Shown here one piece after another: positions 25,822 to 34,673 of a stretch of DNA of 64,000 nucleotides (within the stretch, counting starts at the first letter, position 1; every line of letters begins with the position of its first letter). Made by a program: the position numbers and the translations under genes. The stretch covers positions 25,689 through 89,688 of the forward strand of contig NZ_JBAGBW010000005.1 of the NCBI RefSeq assembly GCF_039822205.1, read 5' to 3'. Below the pieces are notes generated by a model. The model was not told the DNA's origin, made no database searches, and saw only the letters and a program-made list of their open reading frames with translations. This stretch comes from Thermodesulfobium sp. 4217-1 (GTDB lineage Bacteria > Thermodesulfobiota > Thermodesulfobiia > Thermodesulfobiales > Thermodesulfobiaceae).

Positions 25822-26692
25822 TAATAGTCAAAGTTCTCGCTTTGCTCCAATTATATCCTTCAGGAACAAGGGTGATGATGGTAGCTCCCTGCTTTTCTGC
25901 CTGAAAAAGGCCATTACCCTTGTAGGATATATTTCCAAAGCTGTATATAATTCTGCAAGTAGAGTCTTCTAACGGATTTAGCCTTCTTAACAACATTTTT
26001 TGACCAACCTTTAATCTAACCTCATCGTTAGAAAGCCATGATATTTCATTTTTGTCAACCCTATATGTTACCAGAAAAGCATTTTGATCAATCGAGTTTT
26101 CATTTGCAGCGAAATTATCAGGATAGCTAAGAGAGTCGCCCTCTAAACTTTTTTCAAATTTTTCTCCATCCCAAACGTAAAACCACCTCTTATCAGAAGA
26201 TGTCAGTTCATAACCCCCATCAAAAGTCTTGATACTTCCCTGGAACAAAGATTCTCCTTCTGCTATATCGACAAGCCTGCCATCCTTTACCAAAAATATT
26301 TTATAGTTAAGAAACGCTCCGCTTCCTTCCCTATCCCAGACTAATAGTGCGCTTGGATTATTGTTATCAAGAGGAAAAACTTTAAAGGTTGGATTTTGAT
26401 AATTTAAAACAAGGCGATCTAAATTTTTAAATATTATTCCCTCACCCACAGTAGAAAAAAGATCAAGATCGGTAAGATTGTTCTCATCGATAGATACCAC
26501 AATCCAGCACTTATTGCCATCGCTATTGTTAACAGGATATACATTCAAGATTTTGTTAAGAGGCAGATAAAGAGATAACCTATTCGATATGTCGCTTTGA
26601 GCATGCACGGCGGCTTCGTTTGCAAAAGAGATATCGCTTGAAAAGAGCAAAAATAATAAGCAGATCAAATATAAAGAAATAACTTTATTCAC
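25805..26692 (-). CDS. Exported orphan protein with Ig-like C terminus
   Basis: A 295-aa exported protein. I start it at GTG 26692, because TAGGAG lies 8 nt upstream; a longer frame to 26746 has no ribosome site and would put 18 extra residues before the signal peptide. The signal peptide (about 1-25) ends at DISFA. The middle is unassigned and rich in Asn and Asp. The last 80 residues (VGQKMLLRRLNP, KQGATIITLVPEG) resemble a bacterial Ig-like or inhibitor-type beta fold. No partner is adjacent. Confidence 0.62.
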   Translation of the reverse strand: MNKVISLYLICLLFLLFSSDISFANEAAVHAQSDISNRLSLYLPLNKILNVYPVNNSDGNKCWIVVSIDENNLTDLDLFSTVGEGIIFKNLDRLVLNYQNPTFKVFPLDNNNPSALLVWDREGSGAFLNYKIFLVKDGRLVDIAEGESLFQGSIKTFDGGYELTSSDKRWFYVWDGEKFEKSLEGDSLSYPDNFAANENSIDQNAFLVTYRVDKNEISWLSNDEVRLKVGQKMLLRRLNPLEDSTCRIIYSFGNISYKGNGLFQAEKQGATIITLVPEGYNWSKARTLTITISAS

Positions 26693-26745
26693 AATAAAAT
26701 CTCCTAAGTTAGTATTAACTAATTCTACTATAAAACTACATAACA

Positions 26746-26798
26746 TAAAAAGCTGCCTGAAAGAATCAGATCAAAACCTTTTTTCTCTCAGACAGCTT
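26746..26798 (-). terminator. Terminator of the molybdopterin reductase operon
   Basis: Minus strand: arms 26788-26798 and 26750-26760 pair over 11 bp with one G-U, followed by a T run. It lies 14 nt after the TorD-like stop. Confidence 0.82.
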
Positions 26799-26811
26799 AA
26801 AACTTATAACA

Positions 26812-27450
26812 TTAAGATAGGGTGCTAAAAAAAGTTTTTTCCTTTTCTAAGAATCTTTTACACAATGTGGCAAAGTGTTTATAAAAAGATTCTTCCAACT
26901 TACGAGATATTTCTTCAAAAAATATATGAGCCCAATTTAAAATAAATCTGTTAAAAAAGTTTTTTTCATAAAGCAGAGCACTATTTTTATCCTTACTTTC
27001 TGAGACAATTAAAATAGACATAAATGCGCAGATTATAGAAATATGGTCGCTTCTATGAATGCTAGAAAAATCTATCCCATAATTACCATATATAGTGTTC
27101 AGCTCCTCTGGCAATGAGTAAAATTCGTTATTATCCCGAAATTCCTTATAACTAATATAAGCGCTTGCAAAGGGTGGAATAAAATAATTCGCAACAGGTA
27201 TCACAAAAGACATTTCGAATATCTGATTTAATCTCGACATTTCTTTTTCGTCACCCAGAGCAAGCAATATGTGATTCATACATTTCTCAGAAGTATTTTT
27301 ATCTTCTAAATACTCTCCAAGAAAATCCCATAACTCTAAACTTGATAGTCTGTTACAAAGTTCTTTATCAGGATTAAGTATAAAAATATCAGAGATAATA
27401 TTGTATATAGTTTTTCTTTCAAGGTTAAAGTCATCGAGGTTGTTTATCAA
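26812..27450 (-). CDS. TorD/DmsD-family redox enzyme maturation chaperone
   Basis: A 212-aa all-helical chaperone. The motif YFIPPFASAYISY (about 105-117) matches the conserved E/PPxxxY segment of the TorD/NarJ/DmsD family, and HISIICAFM matches the H-P-D-H loop poorly. It would bind the twin-arginine signal of the molybdoenzyme and hold it during cofactor insertion. It starts with TTG, with AAAAGG upstream, 4 nt after the reductase gene, and is the last gene before the terminator. Confidence 0.82.
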   Translation of the reverse strand: MINNLDDFNLERKTIYNIISDIFILNPDKELCNRLSSLELWDFLGEYLEDKNTSEKCMNHILLALGDEKEMSRLNQIFEMSFVIPVANYFIPPFASAYISYKEFRDNNEFYSLPEELNTIYGNYGIDFSSIHRSDHISIICAFMSILIVSESKDKNSALLYEKNFFNRFILNWAHIFFEEISRKLEESFYKHFATLCKRFLEKEKTFFSTLS

Positions 27451-27454
27451 TTAC

Positions 27455-30400
27455 TTATACCTTTTCAATCTTTACAGGAGTATCATAATAAACCATACCG
27501 CCCGCAACATCGCTTTGAAGTACCGTGGTCCATCCATCTTTTGCCGCTATAGAAGGATCTAAGAGCATCAAGTGGTTTGGATGAATGCCTGCATTTCTTG
27601 CCGGATCTCCAACATATTTTTTACCGTCGATATACCATTCTCCAGAACCATAAAGCCATCTTCCAAAAGCTTGAGAATAAGTAATTACTCCCGGCCTAAG
27701 TGCAAATTTTATTCTCACCCTGCAAACAATACCCTTTGAGTAGGAAGGAGAGATCAGTCTTACGGTATCTCCATTATCTAATTTTAATTTTTTTGCGTCA
27801 ACCTCACTTATCTCAAGGAAGTTTCCAGGCAACAGCTCTAACAACCACGGATCTGAAATAGTCCTCGACTTTGAATGTATAGGAACCTTGTAAGTAGAAA
27901 GCATAAATGGATATTCTTTCCTTGAGTAAATCTCATATATAGGCTGTCCCATCATATTCTTTGGCGGCTCAAGTCTCACACATCCATCGAATCGTTCTCC
28001 AGTAATAGCGTTGTGTGTAACCGCGACCGTTTCGTTGTAGAGTTCAATGACATTTTTGCTGTTGCCCAGCCTGTGTGTTACCCATTCGGGTTCACCAAAT
28101 GGCAGATATCCAACATCATAATCTTCATAGCGTCCGCCTCTGGCTAATACATAAGCAGCCTTTTTCCATTCATTTCCCTTCAAAGCATTTGGATATTTTT
28201 TCATATATTCTTCAACGCTTTTCATATCATAGGCATCCCCATCAGGAACGGGTCCTTGTTTTACAATCTTGTTACCATCAAGCTTTAATAGGGTCTTGTC
28301 ATCCATTCCTATGTTTACCAACATCTTTAAATAATACTCTTCACGAATAGTCAGCTGAGAACCGTCCAAAAAGGCGTTCTTACCAAAGCCTGGCAAACCA
28401 ATTTTTATCGCAAGATCTATTAAGAAGTTTTCCATTGTAATAGGCTTACCATCTTTGGTCTTCTCTGTTATGGGCTCAATTACAGGCTGTCTTACAGATA
28501 TTCTTGAAGTAGGATATGTTGGAAATCCTGGCAGCATACCCCATGTTTCCAAATACGTTGCATCAGGAATTATGTAATCGGCATAGCTAGAGCTCTCAGC
28601 TATGACAATATCGCTTGCAATAAACAATGGTACTTTATTTAAATCTTTTATCATCCTTATCCACATCAAAGACTCATCATCAGCTCCGCCCATACCTGGC
28701 TGTGCCCATGCAGGGTTTGCCATGTGCTGAAAGAGTATCTTTACAGGGTATGGATACTGGAAATAAGTTCCACCCCATATCTCATGCCATATCCCAAATC
28801 CGAATGGAAACCATGGTCTTTCAGCAGGAAAGGGATTGCCGCCATTTTCAGACCTCTTCTTGTATTCACTCGTTTTCTCGTAAAAGCTGCCCTCTCTCGA
28901 AATTTTTACGCCCTTTGGCGCAACAAAATTCGGCCATTTCGCAAGGTCGTATGGGCCATTCATATAATTTGCTGAAGGAGCGCCATTGATATAGCCTCCC
29001 TTCCAGTCAATGTTCCCTATCAGGACATTTAGAAGCATGACAGCCCTTGCATTGTAATAGCCATTTGCATGCATTGCTGCACCCCTATATATATCAGCAA
29101 CAGCCTTTCTTCCATGTGAAGTAAATTCATCTGCAAGTTTTATAAAGGTCTCTTTTGAAATGCCGCATTCTTTTTGATATTCATCATAACTGTGTGATGA
29201 AACTTCTTGCCATAGATATTGCATAGCCGTCATACACTGCACACCATTTACCGTCACAGGTTCAAGAGACAAATATCCTGTAGGCCACAAGTTAGCTTTC
29301 GTGCAATCAGATGCCTTAGTTGGAGAGCCAGATTGTTTATCTATGACCATACCCTTGTCTACAAAAGCACCATAATTTGGATTGCCCTTATCAACTATGA
29401 CCAAATAACTTGAATTAGAAAAGTTTGGTTCTCCCTGCTTTGTGGCTGCATCAAAATTAGGAACTTCTAAGTATTTTTCGTTATACCTTTTATTTTCTAT
29501 AATCCATCTAATCATCCCCATTGCAAAAGCACCGTCGCCGCCAGGTTTTATAGGCACAAAATCAGCATGTGATATTTGATTACCTCCTGTTGGGTCAATA
29601 TATACTACCTTTTTCCCGCTTGACGTGGCCTCAGCAGATCTTCTTGCCAGAGTTTGCATCGGAAAGTTAGCCTGATAATAATTAGAGCCAAAAACTAAAA
29701 CCAACTCACAATTTGGCTGATCAGGCTTTAGCATGTTAGAGGGAACTACTGAATGGGTCGCCACATGGTGCGTCAGCTCACAAACAGCAACGTGAGGCAG
29801 GGAGTTTACAGACCCAAAGGCATTTGCGAACCTGGTAATGAAGTTATTTTGCCCGCCTTCAGCCCTACCCCAATAGGCCACAAATTGATTAGTTTTTGGA
29901 CCAAAATCAGGATATTGTTCATTTGCTGGCACAAATCTATTTTTACCATCGTTCCAGAGCTGTTTAAAACCTTCCACAAATCTATTCTCTTCACCTGGGA
30001 CATCTTTAAACAGATAGCCGCCATTGTAAATTTCATCAAGCAATTGTTCATAAGATATTGTTTTAAATTTTTTTGAACCCCTTGGTCCAACTCTTTTCAA
30101 TGGTTTGTATATCCTATAAGGATCGTAAACAGTCTGCCTGCCAGCCTGTCCTCTTGCACACAGCGAGTGCGAGCCGTTTGCATAAGGTTTAGATGTGTCA
30201 AAGGTAGAACCCACATACATAATAGCCTCTTTTGGTGAATCAGAGTATTTAATTTGAGGTTCTGTATCGTGAATGTCATAAGGGCTACCGTCTAACTTTA
30301 ATATTGTACCCTTATACACTCTTGCCATCAGAGCACAATCGCTGTGACACTGTTTACATGTTGAGAACTTTACCTCAACTCCTGGCCAATTCTCTACTCG

Positions 30401-30532
30401 ACCCGGATAAATCAGCTTACCATCATACCCAAAATATCTAGGCAGATCTTGCTGACTCGCTCCCACACCGACTCCAGCAGCACAAACTCCAAATGTCAAA
30501 TACTTTAAGAAATCTCTTCTATTCATGTTCAT
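27455..30532 (-). CDS. Molybdopterin oxidoreductase, catalytic A subunit (Ttr/Srd/Psr-like)
   Basis: A 1025-aa DMSO-reductase-family subunit. A twin-arginine signal NRRDFLKYL (4-12) sends it across the membrane. Cys59, Cys62, Cys66 and Cys125 bind a [4Fe-4S] cluster. Cys251 in VAVCELTHH is the likely Mo ligand. Its length and the gene order B-C-A match tetrathionate (ttrBCA) and selenate (srdBCA) reductases better than the shorter PsrA. It should reduce tetrathionate, polysulfide or another oxyanion outside the membrane; the substrate is inferred only. GGTGG precedes the ATG. Confidence 0.9.
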   Translation of the reverse strand: MNMNRRDFLKYLTFGVCAAGVGVGASQQDLPRYFGYDGKLIYPGRVENWPGVEVKFSTCKQCHSDCALMARVYKGTILKLDGSPYDIHDTEPQIKYSDSPKEAIMYVGSTFDTSKPYANGSHSLCARGQAGRQTVYDPYRIYKPLKRVGPRGSKKFKTISYEQLLDEIYNGGYLFKDVPGEENRFVEGFKQLWNDGKNRFVPANEQYPDFGPKTNQFVAYWGRAEGGQNNFITRFANAFGSVNSLPHVAVCELTHHVATHSVVPSNMLKPDQPNCELVLVFGSNYYQANFPMQTLARRSAEATSSGKKVVYIDPTGGNQISHADFVPIKPGGDGAFAMGMIRWIIENKRYNEKYLEVPNFDAATKQGEPNFSNSSYLVIVDKGNPNYGAFVDKGMVIDKQSGSPTKASDCTKANLWPTGYLSLEPVTVNGVQCMTAMQYLWQEVSSHSYDEYQKECGISKETFIKLADEFTSHGRKAVADIYRGAAMHANGYYNARAVMLLNVLIGNIDWKGGYINGAPSANYMNGPYDLAKWPNFVAPKGVKISREGSFYEKTSEYKKRSENGGNPFPAERPWFPFGFGIWHEIWGGTYFQYPYPVKILFQHMANPAWAQPGMGGADDESLMWIRMIKDLNKVPLFIASDIVIAESSSYADYIIPDATYLETWGMLPGFPTYPTSRISVRQPVIEPITEKTKDGKPITMENFLIDLAIKIGLPGFGKNAFLDGSQLTIREEYYLKMLVNIGMDDKTLLKLDGNKIVKQGPVPDGDAYDMKSVEEYMKKYPNALKGNEWKKAAYVLARGGRYEDYDVGYLPFGEPEWVTHRLGNSKNVIELYNETVAVTHNAITGERFDGCVRLEPPKNMMGQPIYEIYSRKEYPFMLSTYKVPIHSKSRTISDPWLLELLPGNFLEISEVDAKKLKLDNGDTVRLISPSYSKGIVCRVRIKFALRPGVITYSQAFGRWLYGSGEWYIDGKKYVGDPARNAGIHPNHLMLLDPSIAAKDGWTTVLQSDVAGGMVYYDTPVKIEKV

Positions 30533-30544
30533 ATTAAACCACCT

Positions 30545-31723
30545 TTAATTGTCTACTGAATTTGTTTGATTTTCAAAGCCATTCTTATTCGAATCTTCCC
30601 AACCAAACAGCCATCCAAGGATAAAAAATATTACTATTGACAAACAAATCAAGCCAATTGAAGATAATATTCCATCAAAACCAAGCCATGGAAATTCAGG
30701 AATAATGGTACCTTGAGAAATCTTCGGTAGTAGCTGTCCGCCTATGACTGTATTGAACCTCATTGCGAAAACTCCTACCTGAACAAATATTGAGATTATT
30801 ACCATCATAAGCTTAGACGTCCTTACGGGTTTAAATATCAACAAGATAAGCGGTATTATTAGACCAAGAAGTATTTGAACGACAAAGTAATTAAAGAACA
30901 AAACACCACCTGCATTATAAACCAAAGTCCAACCGTGGAATACGTCTGCTTCGGTGTATGCCCTAAATGAATAAAGTTTATCAATAAAATCTAAAAACAA
31001 ATCAAATGCAATTGCAAATATCATAAATATTCCCAAGGCATTTAGCGTTTCTATATTTACAACGTTTTTCTTAGAGTAATATGAATATCCAATGACATAA
31101 AGCAAGGTAACAAGAGCTGCGCCTGAGACAATGGCAGAGGTTATAAACATAAGCATCATAACAGAACTTGTCCACAAAGCCCTGGCTTTTATAGCGCCAA
31201 ATACAAAACCAATGTATCCGTGAAAAGCGAATGCGAGAGGAACGCCTATTGCAGAGATTATAAAAAGAGCCTTTCTGTCTTTTAACAGAGATTCTTTTGA
31301 AATATTATTGTTGCCAAAAGTCAAAAACCTTGCTATAGACCCCCTAATACCGCTTAGCTTGGATTTCTCAATATTTTCGACCCTATAGTCAAAGTACATT
31401 TCAAAAAACATTAATATTACATACAGTGTCCATATTATTATAAACACACTCAGTGGAGAATATGGAAAGTGATCTCTAAAATAAAGTTCCAATGGCGCTT
31501 TTGCTGGTTGCAAACTATCTACCAATGGGGCAAGAGCAGCTATCAAAACCATAGCAAAGCTTGAGGTAGCAGCTAACTTCGCAACTGGCTCAAACTGTTT
31601 AAACCCAAATAGGTGGGCAAGAGAGTCAATTACAAAGGCCCCAGCCATCAAACCCGACAAAAATGGGTAGATAACTATTGGCAGTCCCCAAATTGCAGTT
31701 TCTAAAAATTGTCCTCCTAGCAT
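30545..31723 (-). CDS. NrfD-type quinol-oxidising membrane subunit (C)
   Basis: A 392-aa integral membrane protein with about 9-10 helices, of the NrfD/PsrC/TtrC family. The N-terminal segment (WGLPIVIYPFLSGLMAGAF) and helix pairs are typical. It oxidises quinol and passes electrons to the Fe-S B subunit. GGAGGA lies before the ATG. It is 9 nt after the B gene and 12 nt before the A gene, so the three form one complex. The loop at about 115-140 is charged and cytoplasmic-like. Confidence 0.88.
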   Translation of the reverse strand: MLGGQFLETAIWGLPIVIYPFLSGLMAGAFVIDSLAHLFGFKQFEPVAKLAATSSFAMVLIAALAPLVDSLQPAKAPLELYFRDHFPYSPLSVFIIIWTLYVILMFFEMYFDYRVENIEKSKLSGIRGSIARFLTFGNNNISKESLLKDRKALFIISAIGVPLAFAFHGYIGFVFGAIKARALWTSSVMMLMFITSAIVSGAALVTLLYVIGYSYYSKKNVVNIETLNALGIFMIFAIAFDLFLDFIDKLYSFRAYTEADVFHGWTLVYNAGGVLFFNYFVVQILLGLIIPLILLIFKPVRTSKLMMVIISIFVQVGVFAMRFNTVIGGQLLPKISQGTIIPEFPWLGFDGILSSIGLICLSIVIFFILGWLFGWEDSNKNGFENQTNSVDN

Positions 31724-31732
31724 AACTTCCTC

Positions 31733-32818
31733 CTATTTTTCGAATTCTTTAAACGGATTCTTGTGCTCTTCAATTTTTGGCAAATCAACTTCACCGCCAA
31801 GCTTTTTATAAGCTGTAGTATTAAAACCTATAGTGTATGTATATTCCATAAAAACCTTGTCCATACTCGTATTACCCTCAAGATTTCCGTTCAGATCAAT
31901 ATAAAAGACTTGAGGCTCTGTCCCCTGAGACATTTTTAATCTGGCAGTAGGGTACTGGCTAATAAGCCTGGACACTTCGCTCTTTGGATCGTTTAAATCA
32001 CCAAAAATTCTTGCCCTGCCCACGCAGCTGGTAACGCATGCCGGCTCAAGACCTGCATCAATTCTATGAACGCACAAAGTACACTTATCAGCAGTTTTTG
32101 TAACAGGATTAAAAAATCTCATATTATATGGACATGCCTCTATACAAGTGCCGCACCCAATACACTTTTCATAGTCTACTAGAACTATTCCGTCTTGCCT
32201 CTTAAAAGTTGCTTTTACAGGACAGGCCTCCACACAGGGTGGTTCATCACAGTGATTGCAAAGCCTAGGGAGCATAAATTTCTTAACATTAGGTTCATAG
32301 TTTCCATCATCTGTAACAACCATACCGTTTGGGGAGCTTTCCATTGAACCAGTTTCCATTACTTGCACAACCGTCCTGAACACCCCTAATGGGACGTTGT
32401 TCTCACTCTTACAAGCAATTACACAGGCCTGGCAACCCACGCACTTTCTAGTATCAATTACCATTACCCAGTGGTGTTTTGGTTTAGTTTTGTCAATTTC
32501 GTGAAAATTGTCATACCAAACAGGTAAATTTTTGGGATTTAATAACTTATCCCAATCATTCCAGCCATCTTTGTCATCAAGAACGGGATTTTCCCATCCC
32601 ATCCATCTGTGATTATTAATTGGACCGGTAGGCAAATTAGCATTATTTTTTTCTGCAGCATCTGCGCTATCTGATGAATTGAGTATACTTAAAGCAAATA
32701 GACCACCCAGACCCAATGCGATGCTTTTGACCAACCAAGACATAAAATTAGCTGATAGACGTTCTTGGTTAGCATCGTCATCTGCTTCTTTTAACGAAAA
32801 ATCGCTGCGGTAGCTCAC
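31733..32818 (-). CDS. Four-cluster [4Fe-4S] electron transfer subunit (B)
   Basis: A 361-aa ferredoxin-like subunit with four cluster motifs: CVGCQACVIACKSEN, CNHCDEPPCVEACPVK, CIGCGTCIEACPYN and CTLCVHRI...CVTSC. An N-terminal hydrophobic segment (about 25-45) precedes a linker, longer than in TtrB or PsrB, and probably anchors it. I start it at GTG 32818, with GGGAGGTG 5 nt upstream; a TTG at 32833 would fall inside that site. It carries electrons between the NrfD and molybdopterin subunits. First gene of the operon. Confidence 0.9.
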   Translation of the reverse strand: MSYRSDFSLKEADDDANQERLSANFMSWLVKSIALGLGGLFALSILNSSDSADAAEKNNANLPTGPINNHRWMGWENPVLDDKDGWNDWDKLLNPKNLPVWYDNFHEIDKTKPKHHWVMVIDTRKCVGCQACVIACKSENNVPLGVFRTVVQVMETGSMESSPNGMVVTDDGNYEPNVKKFMLPRLCNHCDEPPCVEACPVKATFKRQDGIVLVDYEKCIGCGTCIEACPYNMRFFNPVTKTADKCTLCVHRIDAGLEPACVTSCVGRARIFGDLNDPKSEVSRLISQYPTARLKMSQGTEPQVFYIDLNGNLEGNTSMDKVFMEYTYTIGFNTTAYKKLGGEVDLPKIEEHKNPFKEFEK

Positions 32819-33127
32819 ATAAACACCTCCCAATAAAAATTAATAGAAAATGAAAAGTTCATAATTATATAATATCTTAATTAAATAATATGTAAAATTA
32901 GAATATTTTATGAATATTATAGAATATTGCTTATATGATTAATAAAGTATTTATTTTTAAAATTAAAAAATATTTAGCTGCATGAATTTTTTCTTGTAAT
33001 CATTTATGCCCTTAAAATAAGTAATTGCCCCTACATAAGGACTATTTATTCCTGACTTTCATTATTTTTATCGTCTAATTACAATTTATACATATAAAGA
33101 TATGCTCAATACTAAGGAGGGATTAAA
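32819..33127. other. Divergent promoter region, reductase operon and usp
   Basis: About 310 very AT-rich bases between divergent genes. Several TATAAT-like words occur (for example near 32861-32875), but no promoter is unique. No coding frame or structured RNA was seen. Control of the reductase operon probably lies here. Confidence 0.45.
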
Positions 33128-33541
33128 ATGGCAAAAACAATTTTGGCAGCTATAAGGGATAGTGTATCTGACAGGAGCGTCTTAAATATGGCTATAGATC
33201 TGGCAAGAGATGAGGAAGCAAAACTTGTAATCTGTCACGTAATAAACAGATCTGAAGATCTGGGAGTTTTTAACCCAATAGCAGAAGCCAAGATCGTTTG
33301 TAAGGCAGAAAAGACACTCTCAGTTGCAGCTGACATAGCAAAGCAAAGGGGATTGGATGCTACAAAAATCGTAAAAATAGGAAAGCCGTCTGAAAGAATA
33401 GCTGAGTTAGCAAAACAATTAAATGCCACAAATATAGTTCTTGGCAATAGGAAGCTAAGAGGGCTAAGACAGTGGCTATTTTCAGAATTTAGCACAGGTT
33501 TTAATTTGGAAAATGCTACTCTTGTGCCCGTTGAAAAATAA
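33128..33541 (+). CDS. UspA-family universal stress protein
   Basis: A 137-aa single-domain universal stress protein. The N terminus (KTILAAIRDSVSDRSVLNMA) and the late GNRKLRGLRQWLFSEFS segment follow the family fold. The usual ATP motif G-x2-G-x9-G-S/T is not clear, so nucleotide binding is uncertain. AAGGAGGG precedes the ATG. It lies opposite the reductase operon and may respond to the same stress. Its stop codon sits in a shared hairpin. Confidence 0.82.
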   Translation: MAKTILAAIRDSVSDRSVLNMAIDLARDEEAKLVICHVINRSEDLGVFNPIAEAKIVCKAEKTLSVAADIAKQRGLDATKIVKIGKPSERIAELAKQLNATNIVLGNRKLRGLRQWLFSEFSTGFNLENATLVPVEK

Positions 33542-33583
33542 GAGCTATCCAAACTATTTACTACATATTATGGGTAGCTCTTA
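33534..33583 (-). terminator. Terminator for the siroheme gene, T run inside usp
   Basis: Arms 33539-33550 and 33572-33583 pair over about 12 bp with one G-U. On the minus strand a run of five T follows at 33534-33538, inside the last codons of usp. It ends the transcript of the gene at 33594. Confidence 0.75.
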
Positions 33584-33593
33584 TAAAATTAAT

Positions 33594-34271
33594 CTATGCT
33601 AATATTTCATTTTTGATGGCATCTATACCTAGTCTCTCTACGAATCGGGCGACTCGCTCGCTCATACCATATCTTCCTTCTACTTTATAATCGCCTTTTT
33701 CTTTGTAGAGGTTTAGGAATTTTTTTATGATGTCCAGAACTTGATCGTCGCTAAGCTCGTCTGCTACAATATCTCCAATTCTGGGTTTTCTGCCAGAGTT
33801 TCCGCCAATTACCAAAACCCAACCTTTTCCTCCCGAGAAGACTCCTATGTCTCTAATAAAAGCCTCGCCGCAATTTAGAGTACATCCTGATATACCAATT
33901 TTTAATTTTGCAGGAACTTTTTCAAAATATACAAGGTCTTCAATCTTCTTCCCCAGACTAAGGCTGTCAAGAGTCCCATATTTGCAAGTAGTGTTGCCAA
34001 CACATGCCTGAACGTAGTGAAGTGAAGGCTCTACGTTGAAGCCCATATCGTTTGTAAGCTCTTCTATTATCTTGTTCACGTTTTCTGGTTGAATCCCAAT
34101 CAAGAAAAATCTCTGACCAGTTAAGATCTTTAACTGGCGTACATTGTATTTCTTTGCAATTTTTGCAACTTCTTCTAAATACTCAGGCGTAACCAGCCCA
34201 GTCGTAGACTTTAATTTTATAGCATAACTGCCGTCTCTTTGCTCTATCGCTCTTGGATGTATCTGTCCCAT
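33594..34271 (-). CDS. Small siroheme-[4Fe-4S] protein of the sulfite/nitrite reductase family
   Basis: A 225-aa protein made of one nitrite/sulfite reductase repeat. The siroheme-cluster cysteines are Cys90 and Cys96 (ACVGNTTCKYG) and Cys130 and Cys134 (SGCTLNCGEA). It lacks the ferredoxin domain and second repeat of full sulfite reductases, like the small archaeal group I proteins. It might reduce sulfite or handle siroheme; the activity is unproved. GGAGG precedes the ATG. It follows a cupin gene by 8 nt, so the two are probably co-transcribed. Confidence 0.85.
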   Translation of the reverse strand: MGQIHPRAIEQRDGSYAIKLKSTTGLVTPEYLEEVAKIAKKYNVRQLKILTGQRFFLIGIQPENVNKIIEELTNDMGFNVEPSLHYVQACVGNTTCKYGTLDSLSLGKKIEDLVYFEKVPAKLKIGISGCTLNCGEAFIRDIGVFSGGKGWVLVIGGNSGRKPRIGDIVADELSDDQVLDIIKKFLNLYKEKGDYKVEGRYGMSERVARFVERLGIDAIKNEILA

Positions 34272-34279
34272 AAAACCTC

Positions 34280-34627
34280 CTAACTAAATATGATACAGGC
34301 TAAAAATTCTATATCCACATTGCCAGTATTTTTTAAAGCATGGTTTTCACCGTCGTAAGTAATCAAAACATCGCCCTTTGAAACCAGAACGTCTTCACCG
34401 TTATCTACAAATATTCCCTCGCCATTTAATATGTAATATATTTCAAAGTCTCCCGTATGAGTATGAAGGCCTATAGAAGAACCTGGTTTCAAAAAATTGT
34501 GTGCGAACATCCTCCCTTTTCCTTTAAAATCATCAGGCTGTAAAAGGGCAATGCTCTCTAATTCTCCCTTGCCTCCTATAGGATCAAGGCGCTTTACCTT
34601 TTCCAAAGTGCTAGACTTCCTGACCAT
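34280..34627 (-). CDS. Cupin-domain protein paired with the siroheme gene
   Basis: A 115-aa cupin. The metal motifs are GLHTHTGDFEIYYILNGEG (about 53-71, with both His and the Glu conserved) and the second strand set DGENHALKN. It would bind a divalent metal; the ligand is unknown. GGAGG precedes the ATG. It lies 8 nt before the siroheme gene and 46 nt after the NicO-like transporter gene in the same direction. Confidence 0.83.
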   Translation of the reverse strand: MVRKSSTLEKVKRLDPIGGKGELESIALLQPDDFKGKGRMFAHNFLKPGSSIGLHTHTGDFEIYYILNGEGIFVDNGEDVLVSKGDVLITYDGENHALKNTGNVDIEFLACIIFS

Positions 34628-34673
34628 AAAATCCTCCTAAATTTAGTATTTTAGACTTCAGTTATTAAAAACG

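Noticed and set aside
26693..26746. Longer start for the exported orphan protein
   Set aside because: It lacks a ribosome site and would bury the signal peptide behind 18 residues; GTG 26692 has TAGGAG.
28627..28989. A 120-codon open frame on the plus strand inside the molybdopterin reductase gene
   Set aside because: It is antisense to a fully supported gene, has no ribosome site and its protein has no family features; the codon bias of the real gene explains it.
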